Below, piece after piece: positions 11,754-22,253 of a stretch of DNA of 64,000 nucleotides (position 1 is its first letter; each line of letters starts with the position of its first letter). The DNA is from Reutealis trisperma (lineage: Eukaryota > Streptophyta > Magnoliopsida > Malpighiales > Euphorbiaceae): the NCBI GenBank assembly GCA_947687605.1, contig CANTUT010000620.1:246001-310000 (forward strand), read 5' to 3'. The translations under genes and the position numbers were made by a program. The notes under the pieces are model-generated. The model was not told where the DNA came from, searched no databases, and saw only the letters and a list, made by a program, of their open reading frames with translations.

Positions 11754-13430
11754 TATGAACCCTTAATTTTACACCCTCATCATCTGGCCACAGCTTGACA
11801 CCTGCTAAGATTAATGTGCTACACAAAGCCAACATGACGATGCAGGGGTCAAGGGGACAGTGCCCCTAGAGTAAAAAATGGACTTTCAATTATATTAGTA
11901 CGAGGATACTTAATTTTCAAACACTGACACTTTTCTTATCTTGACTGGACATTCTATATCAAACAATATTTTTTTAAAACTAACCGGCTCTTTTCTTAGA
12001 CTGACTATCCAATTGTTCTAAAATTAATTTTGAGACTATCAAAACTTACTGATTAATTTTCTAAACTCTGAAACTCCTAGAAACTGACTCAGATGTCTCA
12101 AAACCTAACTGGAGCATCAAAGCAAATTTTTAGCTGGCATGCCCATTGGAGCACCTAGCAGCGCTGATGCTCGGCCAGGTGGCATGCTTCCCACTATGCT
12201 CATTCGATGGCATGGCCCCCACCACCTCACCTGCAGTCCCCAAAATACCTCTAATCTAATTTTTTAGTATTTTTTCAACCTTATCATTTTGATCTTTTCA
12301 TATTTTCACTTCCCAAATCACCCTCATCTCATTTCCTATAAATAGTCCCTCTATTTCATTATTTTAACACATCTCTTGAGTTATAGTTGATAGCTATCCT
12401 CTAATTTCTCTCTTCTTCTCCCTCCAATCACTCTCTAATTAATTAATTAATTATCTCACCCTAACCAAGTTAATTAATCTTTTTAATTAACTAAAACTCT
12501 CTCTTTTTTAATTAAAATTAATCACTCAATTAATTAATTAATCACTTTTCAAAATCAAATTAATTATTTTTCTTAATCCATCCTTCATCCAAATTAATTA
12601 ATTAATCATTTTAATTAATTAATCCATCCATCCATTTCATCATATTAATTATTTAATTAATCATTTTAATTAATTAATTAATCTCCCAGTCAATCCAATC
12701 ACTTGGTCTTGATAAAATGAAACTTTGATCCGGTAAAAATTTTCGTCTGCTAAAAGCAAAGATATCAATCTTTTTTCTCACTCTCAAAACACCCAAACCA
12801 AAATTCATTTTGATTTATCCATGGTTTATTTATTCCTTATTTTGAAAATCCTATTTCATTCAATTGGATCAATCTGATTAACTCCTAAATCCCTTCACCT
12901 AATTATGGAATGAACTATGTGAGTTTTGATCCCCATTCAATGAAGTGCTTAGGCACGTTAGGAATCTAAATCCAAATCCCAATCAATCTTCTTTCCCATT
13001 TTTAATTAATGTAAATTGTGGATGTTTCATTTTAATTTTCTCATTACACTCATACCAAGCTCACACATTAATCATGATATTATAATTGTCATATAATATT
13101 TATCATTCATGAAATTAATTTTTAAGTCAAATTAAACTTAATAGCCAAATTTTGATTATGTAACTAAAAACCTAGTCTCCGAGCTCTACTCGGTTCGAAG
13201 ACTAGTGATTTTTATCCTTAGGTAAATTAATTGAAAGATTAATAAATTGGAGTCAATTTGGATTTTTTCTTTAATGTTTTCCTAACTAAATAAAATTAAG
13301 GTGGCGACTCTAAAAATCATTTTCAAAATCAACTAATTCGAAACCCGAGGGTTCCATTATGAGTCTAAACCTGAATGAGTATCCCGATTCCCTCCAGTAG
13401 ATCAGTCTAGTGCTTGGGCAAGGCCTTATA
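11754..13430 (+). mobile_element. 5' LTR of family-F element A
   Basis: It begins TATGAACCCTTAATTTTACACC (the first G of TGTGAACC mutated to A) and ends GGCCTTATA in place of GGCCTCACA. It contains TATAAATA at 12337-12344, the GAACTATGTG...AGGCACG motif at 12912-12957 and the TTAATTAATTAA-rich zone typical of the family. A PBS-like sequence and leader follow. It interrupts the family-G LTR to its left. Confidence 0.8.
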
Positions 13431-14160
13431 GCTAGCGACTCTACTAGGGACTAGTTGTCACCTTTTTTTAAAATAAAAAGGAAAATAAGAGGATTACTAT
13501 TTGGTTAAAGAATTTTTTTTCCCAAAATTATCTCCATTTGGCTCATTAAGTATAATTTGACTTTTCATTCATCACTTTGCATAATAAAGGCTCCTTGCCT
13601 AACCTTAGCTTTAGGAAAACTTTTGAATGGTGAGTAGCATTGACTCAATAACTCTTTTTGAGTATATTGGGAGATAGTAAAAACATTCCACCCCTCAATG
13701 AATCCCTGATCATTTTAGTAGTGTAACGAGCAATTAGTACTATTGGACCCATGCAAGGCTCCTTACCTCACATGTAGTTAGGTATATCAATGCTTTAGTA
13801 GGACCGGGATCCTTAATCAAACAACCCTTCACCCTTTTGCATGTAATTGCCCTAGCATTGGCCATAGGTTCTATGTACTATAATAATTAAGACATTTAGG
13901 CATATGCCCATGAAACCTTTTTAGCATGAATCATGACATTGCCATGCATACATAACATGAGAAGCTCAACAAAGTAAATCCACAAAACCCTAAACCTGTG
14001 GTCCATTACCCCAAAGCACCTCACACACTCCCCCTGTCAACATGTAAACTAGGTGACCAACCTTGTGGAAGGAATCCTTTTCCCAACACACCTTCCCTTT
14101 TTTTCTTCACAATTCTGTATTCTTACCTGTTTTTTCTATTTTCTATTTTCAAGGTACCAA
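13431..14160 (+). other. PBS and 5' leader of element A
   Basis: Right after the LTR comes TAGCGACTCTACTAGGGAC, a mutated form of the TGGYGACTCTACTGGGGAC seen after the 154-bp LTR at 15.8 kb and, in part, in element B. By position it is the PBS; I cannot name the tRNA with confidence. The leader then runs on with sequence closely shared by the three family-F elements (for example TTTGCATAATAAAGGCTC). An in-frame stretch from an ATG at 13998 joins the gag start, so the true start could be 13998 or 14161. Confidence 0.65.
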
Positions 14161-15660
14161 TGGCTGCCTCTAGCTCTTTCGACCATGATACAATGAGCAC
14201 CTTTTTTGCTAATCTCCTTAAGAAATAATAGGAGACCTTCTAATCTCACTACTGCACTTAAGACCCAAGCTGACTTATTCACCAATGCTCTTAAAGCTTA
14301 GTCCGACGCCTTTACCAATGCCCTCAACTCTCAACGTCAATCGATCATCAATGAGGTTAAGAAAATGACCAATCCCACTGTCACTCTCCTCTTGCTTATG
14401 TTGAGCTTACATCTACCCAAGCCGGGACTAGCCATGCCCTTATTTTTACTCCTCCTATTATCAATCTCATTGATAATGGGAAAACACCTAAAACTCCAAC
14501 CTCTCATGCCATGGACTTGAACACAACCACTCCCTCTCCCACTGTGAATCCTTTTCAAGGTGGAGATTCCTCTAGCTTTCCTGAAGCTAAGAAATTGATA
14601 GAGAAAATTGAGGCTATGGAGAGAACAATTAAGAACATCAAAAAGTATGAGGACATGATAGATGTCAACTCTTTAGCTCTCTTTCTAAATGTACAAGTTC
14701 CACCAAAATTCAAGATGTCAATTATGGACAAGTTTAATGGCACCATATGTCCCAAAAATGTACCTCAAGATATATATGGGTGCCATGAGACCTTTTGGTA
14801 TGGATGATGAGCTCCTTACTTAGTTGTTCCAATAGTCCTTGATTAGAGCCACTATTAAATGATTGTTAGATCTAGACCAAAATCATAATAAAACATGGGA
14901 TGACATATGCAATGCATTTGTCAAACAATATCACTACAATATTGAAGTGGATGTCACCTAAAGGGATCTAGAAACAACCAAGCAAGGTCAAAGAGAGTCT
15001 TTCACCATATTCTTTACAAGGTGGAGGGAAAAAGCAACCCAAATGGTGAACCATCCATCTAAAATAGCGCAAATTGACATTATCGTCAAGAATCTCCTCC
15101 TCTAGTATTAGACGAATTTGCAAACATAATACCTCCCTAAATTTAAAGCTCTCATGCCACCGCCACTGAGATTAAGGATTTGATCCAATCAAGACAAATC
15201 AAGGATTAGTCCTCTAGTTTAAGGTATCACAAGAGCACTAACTACACCGCTAATAACACTAAGTCTACCACCTAAAGAGAAAATGAGGTGAATGTTGTCT
15301 CCTGTCACTAGCCAATGAAGTTAGAAAGAATGAGGACTTTCTCTAAGCTGGGCATGCCCCTCAGCATCATTTATAAGAAAGCCTTAGAGGCTAATCTAGT
15401 TGAGCCCTTAGAACCATGACATCCTCCAAACCCCTTACCCAAAGGATATAATGCTAATGAGATATGTGAATATCATTAAGGGCTAAGGCACAAAACTGAT
15501 GCATGCAAGGCTCTGAATCACAAAATTCAAGACCTCATTTATAGTGGAGACATCATTGCTCCCAAACCTAAAGTCTAGCATGACCACCTATCCTTTTCTG
15601 AACCACTGAGCTCACTCGACCATCTCGAGTTTCAACCAATAACCGATATTTTGAGAAGAG
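14161..15660 (+). pseudogene. Gag of family-F element A (Tat/Ogre-like), degenerate
   Basis: From ATG 14161 the protein reads MAASSSFDHDTMSTFFANLLKK, then breaks. The longest open part (14511-14807) contains MDLNTTTPSPTVNPF, IEAMERTIKN and IMDKFNGTICPKNV, the usual opening of the retrotransposon gag core (MDKFxGTxxPxxHL). Further pieces match the core helix region (AFLTRWR-type, broken) and the C-terminal segment LGMPLSIIYKKALEANLVEP and NEICEYH, the start of a CCHC-like knuckle. Many stops and frameshifts are present. No protease or RT follows; the copy is cut by a second element at 15664. Confidence 0.75.
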
Positions 15661-15663
15661 TGT

Positions 15664-15817
15664 TGTGAACCCTTAATTTTATACCTCATCATTCAGTCAC
15701 AGCTTGACACTTGCTAAGAATAGTGCGCTACCCGAGGTTTCTATTATGAGACTAAATCTGAATGAGCATCTCAGTTCCCTCTAGCAAACCGGGCCGGTGC
15801 TCAAGCGAGGCCTCACA
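15664..15817 (+). mobile_element. Internally deleted 154-bp family-F LTR (element A2)
   Basis: It starts TGTGAACCCTTAATTTTAT and ends GAGGCCTCACA. Only the first ~60 bp and last ~95 bp of the ~1.7-kb LTR are present; U3/R, the TATA box and the AT-rich zone are gone. The join lies near CGCTACCCGAGG. A PBS-like TGGTGACTCTACTGGGGAC follows two bases later, so it acts as the 5' LTR of A2. Confidence 0.8.
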
Positions 15818-16720
15818 ACTGGTGACTCTACTGGGGACTGGTTGCCACCTTTTTTCAATAAAAAGGAAAATAAGAGGATTACTATTTGGTTAAGGAAAAA
15901 TTCTTCTAAAATAATCTCCATTTGGCTCATTAAGTATAATTTGACTTTCATGCATCACTTTGCATAATAAAGGCTCATTACCTAAACCTTAGTTTTAGGA
16001 AAACTTTTGGATGGCGAATAGCATTAGCTCGACAACTCTGTTTGAGTATGTTGGGAGATAGCAAAAGCATTCCACTCTGCAATGAATTCCTGATCATTTT
16101 AGTGGTGTAATGAACAATCAGTACTGTTGGACCTATACGAGGCTCCTTACCTCACATGTGGTTAGGTATATCGATGCTCTAGTTAGACGAGGACCCTTAA
16201 TCAAACCACCCTTCTCCCTTATGCATATAGTTGCCCTAACATTAACCTTAGGCTCCATGAACTATAATCCTTGCATGCATATTCATGAAATCTTTTCAAC
16301 ATGCATCGTGACATGACCATGCATCTATGTTATAAGACTAAGAACCTTGAGTCTATGTTATGCCTTGAACCAAGTCGAGCATCAACCTTCAATCCTCAAA
16401 ACACTTTTGGCCTAAGACTTTTGGCTCATTACCTCCCTCAAGACTATTGGCACCACCATCACCTTAAGCCCAAAACCTTGAAATCCAAACACCAATACCC
16501 TTGCCCAAACACTCCAAAGATATCAAACCCTCATTAAGCCCAAAACCTTTTGGTCTCAACCTAAGCCCTAAATCCTTAGGCTTAAAACCTTTTGGCCTTA
16601 ACCTAAGCCCTGACTGCTCAACAAGTCAGCTTCAACAAAGCATTGGCTTAGCTCACCAAAGCCCTATATTCCTAAAAGCAATCTATGCATTTAAATCCTT
16701 CGACCATGTCTCATGATTCT
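15818..16720 (+). other. PBS and leader of element A2
   Basis: This is nearly the same leader as in element A (TATTTGGTTAAGGAAAAATTC, TGGCTCATTAAGTATAATTTGAC, TTTGCATAATAAAGGCTC), giving a direct repeat of more than 500 bp with 13431-13950. From about 16330 the sequence becomes specific to A2 and has tandem-like AAACCTTTTGG and CTTGAAACC motifs. No convincing protein is coded. Confidence 0.6.
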
Positions 16721-17612
16721 CATGTTAGTATGTCCAACATCATATCTCCCCATTCACTAACTAATCTAAGTCAAATCCAATTGACTCAATTTTCAGTGCA
16801 CCCCATCTTGATCTAGCCAATATTGTAGCTCCTCCTATGGTCAATCAGCCTAACACCTCTCTTTTTTCAACCAACACCGCCTTTAGTCCTATTGCTACAA
16901 CCATACTAACTCCTACTGTTGGCCTTGCCCATGCAAAAATACCACACATCTAACCTCAAACACCCTTGCCAACCCAATTCTTGTTATTGATCTGACCAAA
17001 AGTCTCATGCCACCAAACACCAAAGTCAACTTTCCTCCTTCCTTGAATCCTTTTTGGGGAATGGAAACTTTTACCTAACCAAACATCAAAGGACCCATTA
17101 AACTACCATTAAAGCGTAACACCACTGTGCAGCAAGCTCACACAGTTGAGAAAAGATGCAAGAATAGTAATCCTTGTGCTATCACTGCAATTATCTCATC
17201 CAAGCAAAAAGGAAAAGAGGTAGCTACCATCACCAACCACCAATTCTATAAACCAAAGAGAAGAAAGTTCACTGATTTGGGAATTTCATTAAGCGCGATT
17301 TACAAGATGGCCTTTGAAGCCCACTTGGTTAAGCCTTTAGAGCCGAAAGCACCCTCTATCCATCCATCCAAAAACTATAGACCTAATCAATACTGCGAGT
17401 ACCACCAAAGAGCTGGGCATGAAACCGAGATGTCAAAAAATCTAAGGCATCAAATCCAAGACCTTATTGACAAAGGAGATATCCTCCCTCTAGAACTGGT
17501 ACCAATGTACTCATCGACCTTAGGGATATCATCAATCTCAAGCAAGAACACACCTTGTCTGATTCATCTAACCTATTCAGTGACTAGCACTTTGAGGAAA
17601 GCATTGGTCTAG
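16721..17612 (+). pseudogene. Gag remnant of element A2, central core missing
   Basis: The open part at 17127-17612 reads KRRKFTDLGISLSAIYKMAF, EAHLVKPLEP and YCEYHQRAGHETEMSKNLRH, then QIQDLIDKGDI. This is the C-terminal gag segment with a CX2HX4HX4C-like knuckle typical of Tat/Ogre-type gag. The central core present in elements A and B (MDKFNGT...LTRWR) is absent, and the preceding 400 bp is Ser/Thr/Pro-rich low-complexity coding. It is therefore an internally deleted gag, with no pol after it. Confidence 0.65.
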
Positions 17613-17906
17613 CTAACATGCCCTTTTTTTGAGTCCTACAACCAAGTTGAGTCCAGTCAATCTTGAGTCAGAGCCATCTCATGTCCAAGTTTGAGTCTTT
17701 TGAGTCTATTGAATTTGTCTCTTAATTTGAGTCTTATGCTTGTTTCTTTTCTTTTCGACCTTAATTGTCCAAGGTCAAAGTCAGAGCTTGCCATCTATTT
17801 CTATCCTTTTAAGTCTGTAATGACTTTTTTTTATCTTAATAAAAGTTTAGATTTTTCATATTATATCTCATGTTCTTTTTTGAATCCAACTTGAATGATA
17901 CACCAT

Positions 17907-17908
<2 letters not shown>

Positions 17909-17942
<34 letters not shown>

Positions 17943-17975
17943 AGAAGAAGGATAAATAAAATAATAATAATAATA
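17909..17975 (+). repeat. Compound microsatellite (GA)n(AAG)n(AAT)n
   Basis: A run of GA repeats passes into GAAGAAGAAG and then ATAATAATAAT. It lies shortly after the gag of A2, the same relative place as the (TTTTTA)n run in element B, and marks the right limit of recognisable A2 sequence before the RT of element E. Confidence 0.9.
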
Positions 17976-17989
17976 AATTTTTGCCAAGA

Positions 17990-18662
17990 TTGAAGATGGA
18001 ACAGCTTTTAAAACTCAGCTACAAAGTTATTGTATGCATCAAGGCTATCCTTCCTTAGGATGAGCCCGACTAGCTATTTATTTAGGGCAATCAAATCCTA
18101 AATCGTTGATAGAGTATAAGAACATCTTAATGACTAAAGATCACTTCACAAAAAGGATTGAAGAAAAATAGTGTCATTTTGATTTGACAATATCCTTGCT
18201 TTGCGTCCAAGGATGACAAATATCCTTATCCTATTGTTGAATCTACTAGCTTATCAATTATGAGCAAGGGGAAAGAGTCTTTAGGATAGGCTTATTCAAA
18301 ACTATGAAATCCACACACATCCAGAAGGTCCCATTCATCTTTCTAACTAACACCACATTGTCTATCCATTCTGGGTATTGTACCTCCTTGATGAATCCTG
18401 CTTTCATGGGCTTGTCCACCTCTTGATTGATCACTGATTGCCGCTCTAGGCTGAAGCATCTCTTCTTCTGTTTCATTGGTCTATAAGATGGATCGATGTT
18501 CAATTGATGTACTATCACCTCAAGATTTACTCTTTCCATCTCTACTGAAGAACAGGCAAAATTGTGAGCACGTCTTTTCAAGAACTGATGCACGAGTAGC
18601 TTCTGCTCACTCTCCAAAGAAGAGTTAACCATCAAAACCTTTTCAGATTCTTCTTTGATCAT
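17990..18662 (-). pseudogene. Reverse transcriptase N-terminal half of element E (Tat lineage gypsy)
   Basis: The minus strand reads FIKEVQYPEWIDNVVLVRK, NGTFWMCVDFIVLNKP, then in a shifted frame YPKDSFPL, LLIIDKLVDST, LSSLDAKQGYCQIKM. These are the classic Tat/Athila RT blocks (WxxNVVLVKKxNGxWRMCVDFxxLNKACPKDSFPLPxIDxLVDxxxG). The VCxDF-type block is intact but the YxDD block is not found; the copy stops near the microsatellite at 17975. At least one frameshift and several stops. Protease and gag of the same element follow to the right. Confidence 0.82.
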
Positions 18663-18699
18663 GAGTTTTTCTAGCCTATCAACAGGTTCAGGTCACTGT

Positions 18700-19160
18700 C
18701 TAGGAATGGCAATTTTGATTATAGCCACTTCTACGACTTGAGCTTCGGTCACATCCTTCTTCATTTTCTTATTTCGTTGCCTCTCTTCCTATTCATCTTG
18801 AGTGCCGTAAAAGTGGAATACTCCCCCATTTAGCTTTGGAACAGTCATTCTCAAATGTCTGATGTTTATTGAAGCATCTAAATCATATAATAGGGGTCGG
18901 CTAAGCAGGACATTATAAGCCAGAGGCATTCTGATAACAACAAAAGTTGCCATGATAGTCACACTTTCAGGGGCTGTGCCATGGTGAATGGAAGTCTGGC
19001 TACTCTTATTGATGAAACCTTTGTTCCATCCAAGGTGCGAACCAGGCAACTTACTTCTTCCAAGCTCTCTTCTTTAAGACCCATCTTCGAATACACCTCT
19101 TCTGTCAATAGATTGACTGAACTTCCTCTATCTACTAGGATTCTCTTAACCATATAATTA
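18700..19160 (-). pseudogene. Aspartic protease of element E
   Basis: MVKRILVDRGSSVNLLTEE (near 19153) is the Tat-lineage protease active site, usually VLVDNGSSVDIL, with Asn changed to Arg beside the catalytic Asp. After a frameshift near 18960-19000 comes AYNVLLSRPLLYDLDASINI and RHLRMTVPK, the standard protease C-terminus (AYNVILGRPxLxxxxAxxSxxHLxxKFP). It would process the element's polyprotein. It lies between gag (right) and RT (left) in the usual order. Confidence 0.85.
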
Positions 19161-19419
19161 GTTATGACTACTTGAATTACTAATGGATCTGCGTGAGGGG
19201 CATAAAGGACACTTCTATCTAGTCTCTCTACTCTATTCCTTATCCCATTGCAATAAATGTACTCAAGCTTTTCTCTTTACCTTATCTAAGCCATTGTATT
19301 ACTATGGTTTCTACGAGTTTCATCCAGTCCTCTGGTGATACAATGAATGGTCCCTGCTGAACCGTTATTAACCGTGCTTCCCTCTATCTCCTCTAAGATC
19401 GGCCCTATTTTGTTTGTCT

Positions 19420-19879
19420 TTTTTTACAAACATTCCCAGATAGCCTTGCTTAATCAACCTCTCAATTTCTTTCATTAACTACCTACAATTATTGGTATTA
19501 TGACCATGAGTGTTGTTGAACAGATAATACTTGTTCTGATCTCTTTTTTCTGGAGAAGCTATCATAGGCTTGGGACGAGCCTATATATTTTGATCTTTGA
19601 AAGTTGCAAGACTTATGTGGGACTAGCATTGAGGGGGGTGAACTTGCTTGGGTCAAAGCTAAAGCATGGTTGATTGCTTCATCCTCTTCCTCCCCCTCTT
19701 CTATTGGAGGGCTTTTCCTCTTGTTTCTCTTCGACCTTCCTTTCTCGCTTTGCTTTCAGCTCTTCCTTAAGAGTGGTCTCCATTCTTCTTCACTTTGCCA
19801 TTTGATTGAAAGCTAAAGCGTCATCCTATCGTATGTATTTTTGAGCCAATGCCATCGCATCCTCCAGGGTACAAAGAGC
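19420..19879 (-). pseudogene. Gag C-terminus of element E, left of the inserted element B
   Basis: The minus strand gives ALCTLEDAMALAQKYIR, then EELKAKRERKVEEKQEEK and, in another frame, NNTHGHNTNNCRQ-like and IERLIKQGYLGMFVKK. That order (TLEEAMxxAQKYI, basic linker, CCHC-like HxHGHxTxxC, EIExLIxxGxLxxFV) is the Tat-lineage gag C-terminus. The other gag half begins at 29363, beyond element B. The two halves join at GTGGC, the target-site duplication of B, with a one-base frame slip. Confidence 0.78.
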
Positions 19880-20372
19880 GTGGCTGTGAGGCCTCGCCCG
19901 AGCACCGACCCGGTCTGCTAGAGGGAACCGTGATGCTCATTTGGGTTTAAACTTGCGATGGAACCCTCGGGTTCGGATTTGGTTGATTTTGAAAATGATT
20001 TTGGGAGTTGCCACCCTAATTTATTTTTAAATGGAAAAATTAAGGAAAAACCCAATTTGACTCCAATTCATTAATTTTTTAATTAATTTGCCCAAGGATA
20101 AAAATCACTAGCCTTCAAACCAGGTTGAGTTCGGGAATTAGGTTTTTGGTTTTAAATAATCTAAATTTGGCTCTTAAGTTTAATTTGACTTGAAAATTAC
20201 ATTTATGAATGACATTTATAAAATAATAATTGTATGTGATATGGATGAATATGATATGAGTATAATGAGAAAATTAAAATGAGACATTCATAAAATACAT
20301 TAATTAAAAAAAAAGGGGGGAAGGGAGATTGGTTAGGATTTGAATTTGAGGTTTAAATTTAGATTCCAAATG

Positions 20373-20416
20373 TACCTACGTACCCCATTGAATGGGGATC
20401 AAAATCCACGTAGTTC
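20373..20416 (-). promoter_or_regulatory. Conserved CTACGT...ACGTAG hairpin motif, 3' LTR of B
   Basis: Minus-strand order: GAACTACGTGG, ATTTTGAT, then CCCCATTCAATGGGG (two 7-bp arms round one base), then TACGTAGG. The outer CTACGT and ACGTAG are also inverted. It is among the better-preserved copies of a motif found in six family-F LTRs. The role is unknown; RNA structure is inference. Confidence 0.6.
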
Positions 20417-21107
20417 ATTCCACGGTCAAGTGGAGGAGTTTACGAGTTGATCAAAATGATTTTGATTTGGGTGTGTTGAGAGTGAGATAAAAGGCTGATA
20501 CCTTGACTTTTAGTGGGCGAAGGGTTTTACCAGACTGAAGTTTCGTTTTATCGGGACCGGATGATTAGATGGATTAGAAGATTAATTTAATTAAAATGAT
20601 TAATTAATTAATATGATGAAAGGGATGGATGGATTAATTAATTAAAAAGATTAATTAATTAATTTGGATGAAAAGTGGATTGAGAAAAATGATTAATTTG
20701 TTTTTGGAAAAAAGGAATGATTTTTGAAAAAAAGAGTGATTAATTAATTAATTAAAAAGATTAATTAATTAATTAATTTAGAAATTAATTAAAAAAAAGG
20801 AGTTTTAGTTAATTAAAAAGATTAATTAACTTGGTTAGGGTGAGGTAATTAATTAATTAAAAAGATTGATTAATTAATTAATTAGAGAGTGATTGGAGTG
20901 AGAAGAAGAGAGGAATTTGAGGAGAGGAATTTGAGGATAGCAATCTACTCAAATTCAACAGGTGTGTTGGAATGAGTAGTGAAGGGGGATATTTATAGGA
21001 AAAGTTGGTGAGGGTAGTTTAGGTAATGAAAATGTAAAACGACCATGAGGGGTAGGGCTACAAATGGCTGAAAATTATACTAAAAGGGGTAAAAGAGTCA
21101 TTTTCTG

Positions 21108-21262
21108 TGCAGGTGGAGCCCATAGGGTCAGATTCTTGCAGAACCTGGTGCGGCGCCGCACCAGGCCTGTGTGGCATTGCATCAGGTTCTTGGCTCTGAT
21201 GCGGCGCCGCATAGCTCTGATGCGGCGCCGCACGCCTGCCATGCAGCATGCCACGTGGTGCT
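21108..21262 (-). repeat. GGCGCC-centred palindrome cluster in the 3' LTR of B
   Basis: A perfect 22-bp palindrome (21144-21165, arms CCTGGTGCGGC round a GGCGCC centre), a perfect 14-bp one (21199-21212) and a 12-bp one (21221-21232) lie within 90 bp. The surroundings are AT-rich. In the 5' LTR of the same element the equivalent place (28992-29120) has kept only traces such as GTGTGGCACCGCAC. Confidence 0.75.
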
Positions 21263-21518
21263 GGCATGTTTTTTGAGGTTTGTCCTTTTTTTTTTTTTTT
21301 TTTTAGAGATTGGTTATTGGTATGGAGTTTGAAAAATTTGGATGTTTGGTGGCATTGCAAATGAAATCTAAAAAAATTTTCTTTCAGGGGCATTGCCGCT
21401 GAACTCTCGCCCGCTAACCGGTTAGCAAGACCACCATAATAGCTCCCCATAACACATTAAATTTAGCAAGTGCTAAGGTTGTAGTTGGATGCTGAAGGTG
21501 TAAAATTGAGGGTTCACA

Positions 21519-21532
21519 GTTAGCCCCTCATC
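21519..21532 (-). other. Polypurine tract of element B
   Basis: On the minus strand GATGAGGGGCTAAC lies immediately before the 3' LTR (TGTGAACC). It is purine-rich and in the right place to prime plus-strand DNA synthesis. The related element D has GATGAGAGAGCTAT in the same place. Confidence 0.7.
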
Positions 21533-21662
21533 AAAATTGGCTTTGAACAAAAGGTGATTCTGATGATAGTGAACGTTAGGAAGAGGTGCCATGTCAAACT
21601 CTGGGCTTGTGTATTTTTGTCATGTCCTTTGGGAGGAGAACCTCTAGGATAAATGAAACTTT

Positions 21663-22234
21663 ATCAATGGCTATCTATTCAGCCTCAACATTGGTTGCGA
21701 AAATGGTCTTGGTGAATTTCAGTTAAAGCTATCTATTCGACCCTAATGTTATAAAACAAAGAAGGTTGGGTGAATTTCAATCAAGGCTATTTGTCTGGCC
21801 TTAATATTGGAGAAAAAAAAAAGGTTTGGTGAATTTCAATCAAGGCTATCTGTTCGACCTTAATGCTGGAGATGAAGAATGTTTAAGGTGAATCTCAATC
21901 AAGACTATCTGTCCGTCCTAAATATTGGAGATAGAGAAGGTTTAAGGCGAATCTCAATCAAGGCTATCTGTCCAGTTTTAATGTTAGAGGTAAAGATGAT
22001 TTGGGGTAAATCTCAATTAAGGCTATCTGTTTGGCCTTAATGTTGGAGATAAAGAAGGTTTGGGGTAAATCTCAATCAAGGCTATTTGTCCGGCCTTAAT
22101 GTTGGAGGTAAAGATGATTTGGATAAATCTTAATCAAGGCTATCTATTCGGTCTTAATGTAAAGAAGATTTGGGTAAATCTTAATCAAGGCTATCTGTTT
22201 AGCCTTAATGCTAGAGGTTAAGATGATTTTGGAC
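21663..22234 (-). repeat. Tandem array 1 of element B, about ten ~58-bp units
   Basis: In plus orientation the unit is roughly AATCAAGGCTATCTGTCCGG, CCTTAATGTTGGAG, ATAAAGAAGGTTTGGGTAAAT, repeated about ten times with 51-59 bp spacing and substitutions. It lies close to the 3' LTR, in the 3' untranslated part of the element. The related element D has an unrelated array here. Confidence 0.85.
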
Positions 22235-22253
22235 AAGATAATTTAGTGAAAAA

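Larger units (their letters stand above)
19885..21518 (-). mobile_element. 3' LTR of element B
   Basis: It runs from TGTGAGGCCTCGCCCGAGC to TTGAGGGTTCACA (plus orientation), 1,634 bp. On the minus strand it has a TATAAATA box (20990-20997), the conserved hairpin motif (20373-20416), TTAATTAATTAA blocks and a GC-rich cassette at 21108-21262 with GGCGCC-centred palindromes. A polypurine tract abuts it at 21519. Confidence 0.88.
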
